DNA from: an uncultured Anaerovibrio sp.
GTDB lineage: Bacteria > Bacillota > Negativicutes > Selenomonadales > Selenomonadaceae
Length of the DNA stretch: 7,236 nt
Direction of reading: 5' to 3'
Assembly: GCA_900768695.1 (NCBI GenBank)
Contig: CAAGDY010000077.1
Location: forward strand, 1 to 7,236
The translations under genes were made by a program, and so were the position numbers. The notes beneath the pieces were generated by a model. The model was not told the DNA's origin, ran no database searches, and saw only the letters and a list, made by a program, of their open reading frames with translations. Positions 1-6,325 of the stretch are shown here, piece after piece (within the stretch, counting starts at the first letter, position 1; each line of letters begins with the position of its first letter).

Positions 1-160
1 AGAAAGGACAGGTGCGGTATGTACCCAAAGAAAACCTTTGTTGTGCCTCGTTACTTCATTCATCAGAGCCAAAGGCGATAGATGAATGTTAGTAACGCGA
101 GGCACAATGAGGAGCGAGAGCGTGTTTTCGATGGGTACTACCGCAACCTGTCCATTTTTA
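1..160. repeat. Large composite inverted repeat of unknown identity (palindromic element or structured RNA)
   Basis: The structure is seen directly. The outer arms at 6-27 and 132-153 form 21 base pairs in three blocks (6-13 with 146-153, 14-19 with 139-144, 21-27 with 132-138), broken only by single bulged bases at 20 and 145. Past a 2x2 internal loop (28-29 and 130-131), GAAAAC 30-35 pairs with GTTTTC 124-129. An asymmetric loop (5 bases, 36-40; 16 bases, 108-123) precedes an inner stem: 41-49 with 99-107, 50-55 with 91-96 (GC bulge 97-98), and 57-64 with 81-88. At the apex GCC/GGC close an AAA loop (68-76). A T-run at 155-159 follows the right arm and the left edge is A-rich. CAAAG 26-30 and CTTTG 36-40 offer a competing small hairpin. 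What it is cannot be told from the sequence: a MITE-like element, a structured RNA, or a terminator for the MCP gene that ends at 244 are all open. The rest of the gap to 243 shows nothing convincing. Confidence 0.8.
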
Positions 161-243
161 ATGTCTGAACAGAGTCCACAGATTAACAAACTATATCCGT
201 ATTTCCTCTAAGTAACATTCAAGCACTACGAAAAACTGAAATC

Positions 244-1944
244 CTAAAATTTAAATTTCTGCAGGTTTTCCTGTACCTCCTGTGCCCGACGGGCCAGCGC
301 ATCACTGGCAGAAGCAATTTCCTCGGCAGAGGCGGACTGCTGCTGGGTGGCCGCCGAAATGGACTGCATGTTGTCAGACACATGCCGCGCCCCCTTGTCG
401 ATTTCGCCCATCTGCCCGGTAATCCCTTCGGCCTGACCTGCCACCTGCGCCACCGATTCCGACATGTGCTTAATCCTGTCAGATACCTGCACTACCAGCA
501 CATTGATTTCCTCAAATACATGGCGCAGGCCCTCTACGGACGCGGCGCCCTGAGCCACAGCCTCGCGGCCGGAATTCATGGAGGCGACAGCCTTGCTGGT
601 ATCCTCCTGTATCCTGCCGATAAGCTCCGCAATCTGCTGGGCGGCCGTACCGGACTGCTCGGCCAGCTTTCTTACCTCTTCTGCTACCACGGCAAAGCCC
701 CTGCCCTGCTCACCGGCACGGGCAGCCTCAATGGCCGCATTCAGCGCCAGCAGGTTCGTCTGCCCTGCCAGATCCGAAATCGTATCCACAATGGCGCCAA
801 TCTCCTGGGAACGCTCGCCCAGCTTATCAACCAGTCCGGCGGTAGTGCGAACCGTTTCTTCCACACTCTGAATCTGGCTGACGGATGCCCCGACCACGCT
901 GTTGCCAGAAGCCGCCTTTTCCGCGGCCTGCCCTGCATCGGCCGAAACTTCCCCGGCCTCGCGGCTGATGCCATCCACGGATTCCGTGATGGCGGCCACC
1001 CGCCTGGTACCATCCTCCACAGCTCCCTGCTGCTGAATCACAACCGCAGCCGCATCCGCTACGGACTGGGCTACAGATGTTGCCGCATTGGCAGACTCCA
1101 TTGAGCTGGAATTGAGCTGCTGGGAAGCCGCCGCAATCTGCTCCGTGGTACGGGAAAAGTCCTTCAGCAGCTTGCTGACCGCCAGCGTCATGTCATACAG
1201 CCCCCGCTGTACGTCGCCAAACTCATCACCGCGGGTAGACGGCGCCGTCTTTACCATAAAATTACCCTGACGCAGCTTGTCGCAGACATGCAGCATAATC
1301 CCCAGCGGCTCCCTGATGCCGTTTATCAGCTTGAAGCTGAAGCCCAGCAGAATCACCATGCACACCACGGTGGTAATCACCATTATCATGATGGCATTTT
1401 CGCCATCAGCAGCATTCTGCTGGCTGGTGGCAAAAGCATCCTCCTTTGTAGCCGTGCTCAGCTTCATCAGGGCATCCCTGAGCTTTACCGTGTCCTGACG
1501 TGCCGCCCTGTTGTATTCGGCAACCCCCGCCTCGGAGCCGCCGGACTTCACCGCCGCCATTACCGCCGGCATGGATTTCTTAAAGCTTTCCCAATGCCCC
1601 ATCATCTCCTGCACCTCGGCAGAGTTGGCATCGCCATCCGTCAGGGAAACATATTCCTGAAGAATATTGTCCATGTCACTGATATCCTTGACCTGGCTCT
1701 TGGACAGCTCCTCCAGCCGCGAGCTATCAGCAATCACCTGCATGGACCGCACCTGTATAGTACGCATCTTCTCACAGGCCTGCCCCAAAAGCTCCACAGA
1801 ATGCATATCATCCGCATACATTTTCGCCATCTGCTCATTGGCATTCTGAATCGACATGGCTCCGCGTACTCCGACGACGGCCATGCCCACCGCAGCTATA
1901 ATAACCATAATCAGGATTTTATAGCTCACCTTGATGTTGTCCAT
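244..1944 (-). CDS. Methyl-accepting chemotaxis protein (transmembrane receptor)
   Basis: A 566-residue chemoreceptor that should sit in the cytoplasmic membrane, sense a ligand outside and control CheA through CheW. The layout is classical: a short cytoplasmic start, TM1 at about residues 9-27, an extracytoplasmic region at about 30-183 that looks helical and of the four-helix-bundle type, TM2 at about 184-205, a HAMP segment at about 206-260 (with the P of REPL at 213 and a DEFGD motif at 240-244), then a long coiled-coil signalling domain. The hairpin tip that contacts CheA/CheW is plain at about 390-431 (DLAGQTNLLALNAAIEAARA, then GEQGRGFAVVAEEVRKLAEQ). Flanking Gln/Glu/Ala-rich heptads are suitable methylation sites. 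The C-terminus ends in QKFKF, with no NWETF-type CheR tether. The ATG follows AAGGGG (1955-1960) at about 10 bases. No che or flagellar gene is nearby, so it is an orphan receptor here and its ligand is unknown. Confidence 0.95.
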   Translation of the reverse strand: MDNIKVSYKILIMVIIAAVGMAVVGVRGAMSIQNANEQMAKMYADDMHSVELLGQACEKMRTIQVRSMQVIADSSRLEELSKSQVKDISDMDNILQEYVSLTDGDANSAEVQEMMGHWESFKKSMPAVMAAVKSGGSEAGVAEYNRAARQDTVKLRDALMKLSTATKEDAFATSQQNAADGENAIMIMVITTVVCMVILLGFSFKLINGIREPLGIMLHVCDKLRQGNFMVKTAPSTRGDEFGDVQRGLYDMTLAVSKLLKDFSRTTEQIAAASQQLNSSSMESANAATSVAQSVADAAAVVIQQQGAVEDGTRRVAAITESVDGISREAGEVSADAGQAAEKAASGNSVVGASVSQIQSVEETVRTTAGLVDKLGERSQEIGAIVDTISDLAGQTNLLALNAAIEAARAGEQGRGFAVVAEEVRKLAEQSGTAAQQIAELIGRIQEDTSKAVASMNSGREAVAQGAASVEGLRHVFEEINVLVVQVSDRIKHMSESVAQVAGQAEGITGQMGEIDKGARHVSDNMQSISAATQQQSASAEEIASASDALARRAQEVQENLQKFKF

Positions 1945-2139
1945 AAAATCACTACCCCTTTGTATTGAATATGTTTATCTCAAAAGCAGACGCCCCCCTG
2001 GAATTCATACTCTGTCACCCTTTACCCCCACAGGCTGCAGAGCGTTTCCGAAAAAGTTCCCGCTCGTTGCGTGCTACATTTATTCACTAATCTATCAATT
2101 AACAATAATATTCTGAATATTTATATTGCGTTCAAAGAC
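1945..2139 (-). promoter_or_regulatory. Upstream region of the MCP gene: possible promoter and G-rich leader
   Basis: This gap has two halves. The part next to pfkA (about 2070-2139) is AT-rich and holds a weak sigma-A-like candidate: TTGTTA (2100-2105) and TAAATG (2077-2082), 17 bases apart on the minus strand. The part next to the MCP gene (about 1955-2066) is GC-rich. On the transcribed-sense strand it carries G5, G3, G6 and G4 runs, a 5-bp stem GAGCG/CGCTC (2040-2044 with 2061-2065), and a possible CTCTG/CAGAG pairing. It also contains an 18-codon reading frame (1952-2008) preceded by AAAGGGTGA and ending in TAG just before the MCP start. I could not match the leader to a riboswitch class. 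Promoter and leader function are inference. Confidence 0.3.
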
Positions 2140-2166
2140 AGGCGTATGCCCAACCCACATACGCCT
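2140..2166 (-). terminator. Hairpin after pfkA, probable transcription terminator
   Basis: A perfect 9-bp stem, AGGCGTATG (2140-2148) with CATACGCCT (2158-2166), around a 9-base loop, 25 bases past the pfkA stop codon. The stem is GC-containing and the position is right for a terminator. On the minus strand the following bases read GTCTTTG, a poor U-tract, so termination may be partial or factor-assisted. Confidence 0.5.
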
Positions 2167-2191
2167 ATTCTCTTTACTCAAATGTATAAAA

Positions 2192-3151
2192 TCAGGCCAA
2201 TACCTTGGACAGCCTGATGAACTCAGGGTCAAGTGTCTTGGTATTGGTAGCGGCCTCCTCCAGAGGAATCTCTACCACTGTGCCGGTATCAAGGCCGTAC
2301 ATGATACCGTTTTCGCCGTTCAGAAGTCCCAAAGCGGCCTTCTCCCCCAGCAGACTGGCATTGATGCGGTCCTGTACGGTAGGAGAACCGCCCCGCTGAA
2401 TATGGCCAAGAACGGTCACACGGGTATCAATCTCCGTCTTTTCGCCAACCTGCTTGCCCAGCTCTACAGCGGAAGCAGCACCCTCGGATACAACGATAAT
2501 GCTGTAACGCTTGCCTGCCTCATAGGATTTCCTTATTTCAGCGCACATGTTGTCCAGATTATACTTCGCCTCTGGTGCCAGCACATACTCGGCGCCGCCG
2601 GCAATACCGGTAGTCATAGCCAGCCAGCCGGAGGTCTTGCCCATTACCTCGATGAGGATAATGCGGCGGTGGGCGCAGGCTGTATCACGCAGCTTGTTGA
2701 TGGCATCCACAACAGTGTTGGCCGCCGTATCAGAACCGATGGTGTAGTCAGTGCCCCACACATCGTTCTCGATGGTTCCCGGAATACCTACCACGCTCAT
2801 GCCCAGCTTGGACAGCTCCCAAGCACCGGCAAGGGAGCCTGCACCGCCGATAACAATCAAGCCCTCGATACCGCGCTTCTGGAGATTTTCCAGGGCAACC
2901 TTGCGGTTCTCAGGGTCCATAAACTCAGGACAACGTGCCGTTCCCAGGAATGTACCGCCCCGCTGAATCATATCTCCCACACTGCGGGTACTAAGCTCCT
3001 CAATCTGGTCCTTCAGGAGCCCCTTGTAGCCATTGCGCACGCCCCAGATGCGCACACCATCATGGCGGGCAGTGCGGACAACAGCGCGGATGGCAGCGTT
3101 CATGCCGGGACAGTCGTTACCACTGGTAAGAATAGCAATATTTTTCAACAT
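2192..3151 (-). CDS. pfkA: 6-phosphofructokinase family protein with altered catalytic site
   Basis: At 319 residues it matches the length of bacterial PfkA (E. coli 320) and aligns without obvious gaps. Canonical PfkA phosphorylates fructose 6-phosphate to the 1,6-bisphosphate with ATP, in the cytoplasm, as the committed step of glycolysis. Seen intact (numbering with Met1): the sugar-phosphate residues M170-G171, R163, E223, R244, H250 and R253, the RGGTFLGTAR segment with R73, and effector-site arginines 22, 26 and 155. Seen changed: the ATP loop reads SGNDCPG (N12 for Gly), the GGDGS motif reads GGAGS (A104 for the metal-site Asp), PGTIDND reads PGTIEND (E128 for the catalytic Asp), and MGR reads MGK (K172). 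The frame is clean with no sign of decay. The ATG follows GGAGG at 8 bases. It has its own promoter and a downstream hairpin, so it is probably monocistronic. The family is certain; catalytic activity is not. A canonical PFK may exist elsewhere in the genome. Confidence 0.88.
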   Translation of the reverse strand: MLKNIAILTSGNDCPGMNAAIRAVVRTARHDGVRIWGVRNGYKGLLKDQIEELSTRSVGDMIQRGGTFLGTARCPEFMDPENRKVALENLQKRGIEGLIVIGGAGSLAGAWELSKLGMSVVGIPGTIENDVWGTDYTIGSDTAANTVVDAINKLRDTACAHRRIILIEVMGKTSGWLAMTTGIAGGAEYVLAPEAKYNLDNMCAEIRKSYEAGKRYSIIVVSEGAASAVELGKQVGEKTEIDTRVTVLGHIQRGGSPTVQDRINASLLGEKAALGLLNGENGIMYGLDTGTVVEIPLEEAATNTKTLDPEFIRLSKVLA

Positions 3152-3191
3152 TTATACAACCTCCAAATTACTGTGCTTCCATTGTATCTTC

Positions 3192-3220
3192 ATGATAATT
3201 TATATACCGTTATTATTCAA
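3192..3220 (-). promoter_or_regulatory. Possible second (proximal) pfkA promoter
   Basis: TTGAAT (3215-3220) and TATCAT (3192-3197) lie 17 bases apart on the minus strand, downstream of the stronger pfkA promoter and about 40 bases before the start codon. The match is 4/6 and 5/6. In such AT-rich sequence this could be chance. Confidence 0.3.
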
Positions 3221-3223
3221 TAG

Positions 3224-3252
3224 ATTTTATCAAATTCCTGCTAAATTCTCAA
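3224..3252 (-). promoter_or_regulatory. Sigma-A promoter of pfkA
   Basis: -35 TTGAGA (3247-3252) and -10 TAAAAT (3224-3229), each 5/6 to consensus, with the ideal 17-base spacer. Transcription should begin near 3217, giving a leader of about 65 bases that ends in the GGAGG ribosome binding site. The -35 hexamer lies in the right arm of a small inverted repeat, TTCTCAAA / TTTGAGAA. Confidence 0.7.
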
Positions 3253-3262
3253 AAAATTTGAG

Positions 3263-3300
3263 AAAAAAGTTATAGCATCATTTACTTTGGCAAATATGCT
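3263..3300 (-). terminator. Possible intrinsic terminator after smpB
   Basis: On the minus strand, 12 bases past the smpB stop, AGCAT-ATTT (3292-3300) pairs with AAAT-ATGCT (3274-3283, one bulged base), giving 9 base pairs around an 8-base loop. A run of six T (3263-3268) follows five bases after the stem. The stem is AT-rich and the U-tract is offset, so this is a weak to moderate candidate. It would separate smpB from pfkA. Confidence 0.4.
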
Positions 3301-3312
3301 GAAAAATGTCCG

Positions 3313-3786
3313 TCAGCCCCTCTGCCTGTCACGCAGCTCCCGTGCCACATCCCGCTTGACGGCACGCTCCTGCAGGTCACGGCGCTTATCGTAGTTGTGC
3401 TTGCCGTTGGCCAGTGCCAGCTCCAACTTTGCCCTGCCCTTCTTAAAATAAATCTTCAGCGGTATCAGGGTAAAGCCCTTTTCCCTCGTCTTGCTGAACA
3501 GCTTCACAATCTCAGCCTTGTGCATCAGCAGCTTTCTCGGCCTGATGGCCTCATGATTGAAGATGTTTCCCTGCTCATAAGGGCTGATGTGCATATTCTG
3601 GATGAATATTTCACCGTTTTTGATTTCACCATAGCTGTCCTTCAGATTGGCACGGCCATCGCGCAGGGACTTTACCTCGGTTCCCTGCAGTACAAGACCT
3701 GCTTCAAAAGTCTCATGTATAAAATAGTCGTGACGCGCCTTGCGGTTTTCGCAGGCAATCTTGACAGCGGCGTTTTTACGTCCCAT
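3313..3786 (-). CDS. smpB: SsrA-binding protein SmpB (tmRNA-binding)
   Basis: SmpB binds tmRNA and brings it to ribosomes stalled on broken mRNA, so the nascent chain is tagged for degradation and the ribosome is freed (trans-translation, cytoplasm). At 157 residues it is full length. Family signatures are clear: GTEVKSLR at 35-42, ANLKDSY at 46-52, HISPYEQGN at 66-74, RPRKLLMHK at 82-90, then GFTLIPLKIYFKKGRAKLEL at 104-123 and the YDKR segment at 132-135. The C-terminal tail is Arg/Lys-rich, as expected for the part that enters the decoding centre and mRNA channel. The ATG follows AGGAGA at about 7 bases. It lies 114 bases after rnr with no terminator between them, so co-transcription is likely. 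Unusually for Bacillota, no ssrA gene follows directly. Confidence 0.97.
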   Translation of the reverse strand: MGRKNAAVKIACENRKARHDYFIHETFEAGLVLQGTEVKSLRDGRANLKDSYGEIKNGEIFIQNMHISPYEQGNIFNHEAIRPRKLLMHKAEIVKLFSKTREKGFTLIPLKIYFKKGRAKLELALANGKHNYDKRRDLQERAVKRDVARELRDRQRG

Positions 3787-3795
3787 GTCTATCTC

Positions 3796-3878
3796 CTAAT
3801 AGTCATCTAATCGTCATTTGCTACGCGTTTAATAATAGCTTGATAGCCGCGCAATACTCGTTTAATCCTCGCTTAATT
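3796..3878 (-). repeat. Short 11-bp tandem repeats in the rnr-smpB gap
   Basis: The leader of smpB holds two adjacent pairs of 11-bp direct repeats (plus-strand reading): CTAATAGTCAT / CTAATCGTCAT at 3796-3817 (10 of 11 identical) and CTCGTTTAATC / CTCGCTTAATT at 3857-3878 (9 of 11). A further CGTTTAAT sits at 3826-3833. The first pair abuts the smpB ribosome binding site. No function is known to me; it may be simple local duplication. Confidence 0.5.
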
Positions 3879-3900
3879 ACCGTCCAGCTGTCCGGCAGTA

Positions 3901-6279
3901 TCAGATTGTCAGGGGATTAAAGCTGGCGATAATATCACCGCCCGACTTTCTTTTCCCCTTGCGCTTGCTGTGCTTGTCCTTTTTGCTTTTCTTTCGCCCC
4001 GTATGCTCACCGGTTCCAGCCTTGCGGGTGTCCTCGCGGCCGGAGCGGGCGGCAGGCCCGGCCTGCTTCGCCTTTTTGCTCTCCTTGCCGCGCCCTTTTT
4101 TGCCGGTACGGCTCTTGGACTTTGCCGTGCCGCCTCCCTCAGCCCTGTCCGCGCTGTCCTGCATCTGCAGCGCCCGCAGGTCGCAGTTATCCTTTACCAA
4201 AAAGTCAAGGGAACGGGCCTCCAGGTCGGCGCGGGCCAGCAGGATTTCCACCGTATCACCCAGCTGATAGCGGCGCTTGTGATGGGTTCCTACCAAAGCA
4301 TACTGGCTCTCTATGTAGTCATAATAATCGTCCTTCAGGGTGGTCATGTGTACCAGCCCCTCCACGCCGTTATCCAGCTCCACAAAGAAGCCAAAGCTGG
4401 TGACGCTACTGATGACCCCCTCAAAGGTATCCCCCACAAACTGCTGCATGTATTCTACCTTCTTCAGGTCGGTAGTATCCCGCTCGGCATTGACTGCGAT
4501 GCGCTCCCGCTGGGAGGCATGATCCGCCCTCTCCGCCAGCTTCTCAATAATCTTTTCCCGCTTTTCCTTGGGAATGGAGCCAGTTTCAAAGGCTTCCCGC
4601 AGGAGGCGGTGTACCATCAAATCCGGATAGCGGCGAATTGGCGAGGTGAAGTGGGTATAATACTGGGCCGCCAGTCCGAAATGCCCCAGATTTTCCGCCG
4701 CATACCGGGCCTGCTGCATGGAGCGCAGGGCGACGGTGCTGACGATTTTTTCCGCAGGCCCTCCCGCGATTTTTTCCAGGGTGGTCTGCAAATCCTTCGG
4801 CCTGATGCTGCCATCCGAAGCCGTCTTCAGATGCAGGCCAAAGGTGCCCAAAAGTCCATTCAGGGCCGTAACCTTGCCCTCCTCCGGCTCCTCATGAACG
4901 CGGTAGACGAATGGCTGCTTGCGTCGGCACATATGCTCCGCCACTGTTTCATTGGCGGCCAGCATGCACTGCTCAATAATGGACTCGCCCAGGTTGCCCA
5001 CTCGCTTTTTCAGCCCCACGGCCTTGCCGTTCTCATCCAGCTTGACCTTGATTTCCGGAATCTCAAAATTGATGGCACCCCGGCGGTGGCGATACCTGTA
5101 CATGGCGTTCCTGACCTCCTGCAAATCCCGCAGGAACGGCACAATATCCTCGTTGTCACGGGTAAATTCCTTGTCGTTCTCCACCAGAATCTTGTTGACC
5201 AGCGTATAGGTCAGGCGGCGATAGACGTGGATTACCACAGGCAGAATCCTGTAATCCGTCACCTTGCCCTCGGCGCTTATGTTCATCTCACAGGCCATGG
5301 ACAGCCGGTCTACACCGGCATTCAGGCTGCAGATGCCGTTGGACAGCGCCTTTGGCAGCATGGGTACAACCCTGTCCACCAGATAAACGCTGGTGCCCCT
5401 TGCCTCCGCCTCCACGTCAAGGGGCTCATGCTCCCGGACATACCAGCTGACATCGGCAATATAGACCCCCAGAAAGAAGCTGCCGTCAGGCTTTTTCTCT
5501 ACATACACGCCATCATCCAGATCCTTGGCATCCTCACCGTCAATGGTTACGATTTTCAGATGACGCCTGTCCTCGCGGCCATTTTTGCCGATGTGCTCCT
5601 GGGCATTGATGGACTGCTCCACGGCATCAGCCGCGGCCTGCACCTCCTCCGGAAAGCTTTCAGACAGGTCATACTGCCGCATGATGGACAGAATATCCAC
5701 CCCAGGCTCGCCCTTCTGGCCGATGACCTCAACGATGCGGCCCTCCGCCTTCTGCTTGCCGTCCGGCCACCTGGTAACCTCCGCCACCACCTTGAAGCCG
5801 GTAACGGCATCCATGGCCTGACCCTCCGGAATGTAGATATCCGCCTTCAGCCTGGTATCGTCAGGAGCCACAAAGCCAAAACGGCGGCTGGCGGAGTAGA
5901 TGCCCACAATCCTGCTGTTGGCCCGCTCAAGAACCTCCGTAACCCTGCCTTCCCGTGCATGGCCGTCAGCAGCCGCCCCGGCAGGTGCCTGTGCCAGCTG
6001 AACCTGCACCATATCGCCGTTCATGGCCGTATGTAGCTCATCCTTCGGGATAAAGATATCCGCCTGATTTTTCTGCATGCCCTCCGGCGTCACAAAGCCG
6101 AAGCCACGGCTGTTGATGGCAATCCTGCCCTGTAGCAGCTCATCCGTATATTTCAGGGCGGCATAGCGCATATCCCGCGCCGGCAGGGCCTGCTTTGCCC
6201 TTGTCCTGTCCGTCCTTGTCCTGCCTGCCCGGCCCAGATTCCTCTTGCGCGTGCGCACCGCTTTTCTCTGCTGCTTCAT
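3901..6279 (-). CDS. rnr: Ribonuclease R (3'-5' exoribonuclease, RNB family)
   Basis: RNase R degrades structured RNA from the 3' end, releasing nucleoside 5'-monophosphates. It acts in mRNA and rRNA quality control and in clearing mRNA during trans-translation. In order the 792 residues show: an Arg/Lys-rich start (1-36), cold-shock domain 1 at about 50-95 (SRGFGFV 57-63), cold-shock domain 2 at about 110-187 (RRFGFV 132-137), the RNB catalytic domain at about 240-565, an S1 domain at about 617-695 (SFGFFVELDNGVEGLVH), and a long Lys/Arg/Gly-rich tail at about 712-780. The catalytic motif IDGEDAKDLDD gives Asp247, 253, 255 and 256, matching E. coli RNase R D272, D278, D280 and D281. Tyr299 in GTSVYL and HFTSPIRRYPDLMVHR (543-558) are present. 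The N-terminal winged-helix domain of many RNase R proteins is missing. The ATG follows GGGAG at 9 bases with an in-frame stop just upstream. It lies 46 bases after est and is likely in the same transcript. Confidence 0.96.
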   Translation of the reverse strand: MKQQRKAVRTRKRNLGRAGRTRTDRTRAKQALPARDMRYAALKYTDELLQGRIAINSRGFGFVTPEGMQKNQADIFIPKDELHTAMNGDMVQVQLAQAPAGAAADGHAREGRVTEVLERANSRIVGIYSASRRFGFVAPDDTRLKADIYIPEGQAMDAVTGFKVVAEVTRWPDGKQKAEGRIVEVIGQKGEPGVDILSIMRQYDLSESFPEEVQAAADAVEQSINAQEHIGKNGREDRRHLKIVTIDGEDAKDLDDGVYVEKKPDGSFFLGVYIADVSWYVREHEPLDVEAEARGTSVYLVDRVVPMLPKALSNGICSLNAGVDRLSMACEMNISAEGKVTDYRILPVVIHVYRRLTYTLVNKILVENDKEFTRDNEDIVPFLRDLQEVRNAMYRYRHRRGAINFEIPEIKVKLDENGKAVGLKKRVGNLGESIIEQCMLAANETVAEHMCRRKQPFVYRVHEEPEEGKVTALNGLLGTFGLHLKTASDGSIRPKDLQTTLEKIAGGPAEKIVSTVALRSMQQARYAAENLGHFGLAAQYYTHFTSPIRRYPDLMVHRLLREAFETGSIPKEKREKIIEKLAERADHASQRERIAVNAERDTTDLKKVEYMQQFVGDTFEGVISSVTSFGFFVELDNGVEGLVHMTTLKDDYYDYIESQYALVGTHHKRRYQLGDTVEILLARADLEARSLDFLVKDNCDLRALQMQDSADRAEGGGTAKSKSRTGKKGRGKESKKAKQAGPAARSGREDTRKAGTGEHTGRKKSKKDKHSKRKGKRKSGGDIIASFNPLTI

Positions 6280-6325
6280 AAACCATCACTCCCATCTTGC
6301 TAAATGTATCAACATCCTATCCCTC

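Noticed and set aside
120..160. T-box-like GGGTACTACCGC near a T-run
   Set aside because: The conserved TGGNACCGCG core is not matched, no specifier stem is evident, and no synthetase or amino-acid gene follows; the bases are explained by the outer inverted-repeat arm.
158..186. Imperfect repeat TTAAT..CTG / CAGATTAA as an MCP terminator
   Set aside because: The stem is AT-rich and bulged, and neither strand has a T-run after it.
382..1968. Two plus-strand open frames of more than 200 codons opposite the MCP gene
   Set aside because: Antisense shadows of a well-supported chemoreceptor; their compositions reflect complementing Ala/Gln/Glu-rich heptads.
1955..2066. Cyclic-di-GMP or glycine riboswitch before the MCP gene
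   Set aside because: A few short similarities (CACGCA, GGTGACAGAG) are present, but the ordered conserved motifs of those aptamers are absent.
2126..3223. A 365-codon open frame on the plus strand opposite pfkA
   Set aside because: Fully explained as the shadow of pfkA; no family resemblance and no supporting ribosome binding site or promoter.
3879..3900. Hairpin CCG..CGG around CAGCTG just after the rnr stop
   Set aside because: Only a 3-bp stem forms cleanly and no T-run follows, so it is not supported as a terminator.
3970..6036. A 688-codon open frame on the plus strand opposite rnr
   Set aside because: It is antisense to a clear RNase R gene, has no recognisable domain and looks like low-complexity His/Gly/Leu-rich translation. 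Such frames arise from GC-rich codon bias on the opposite strand.
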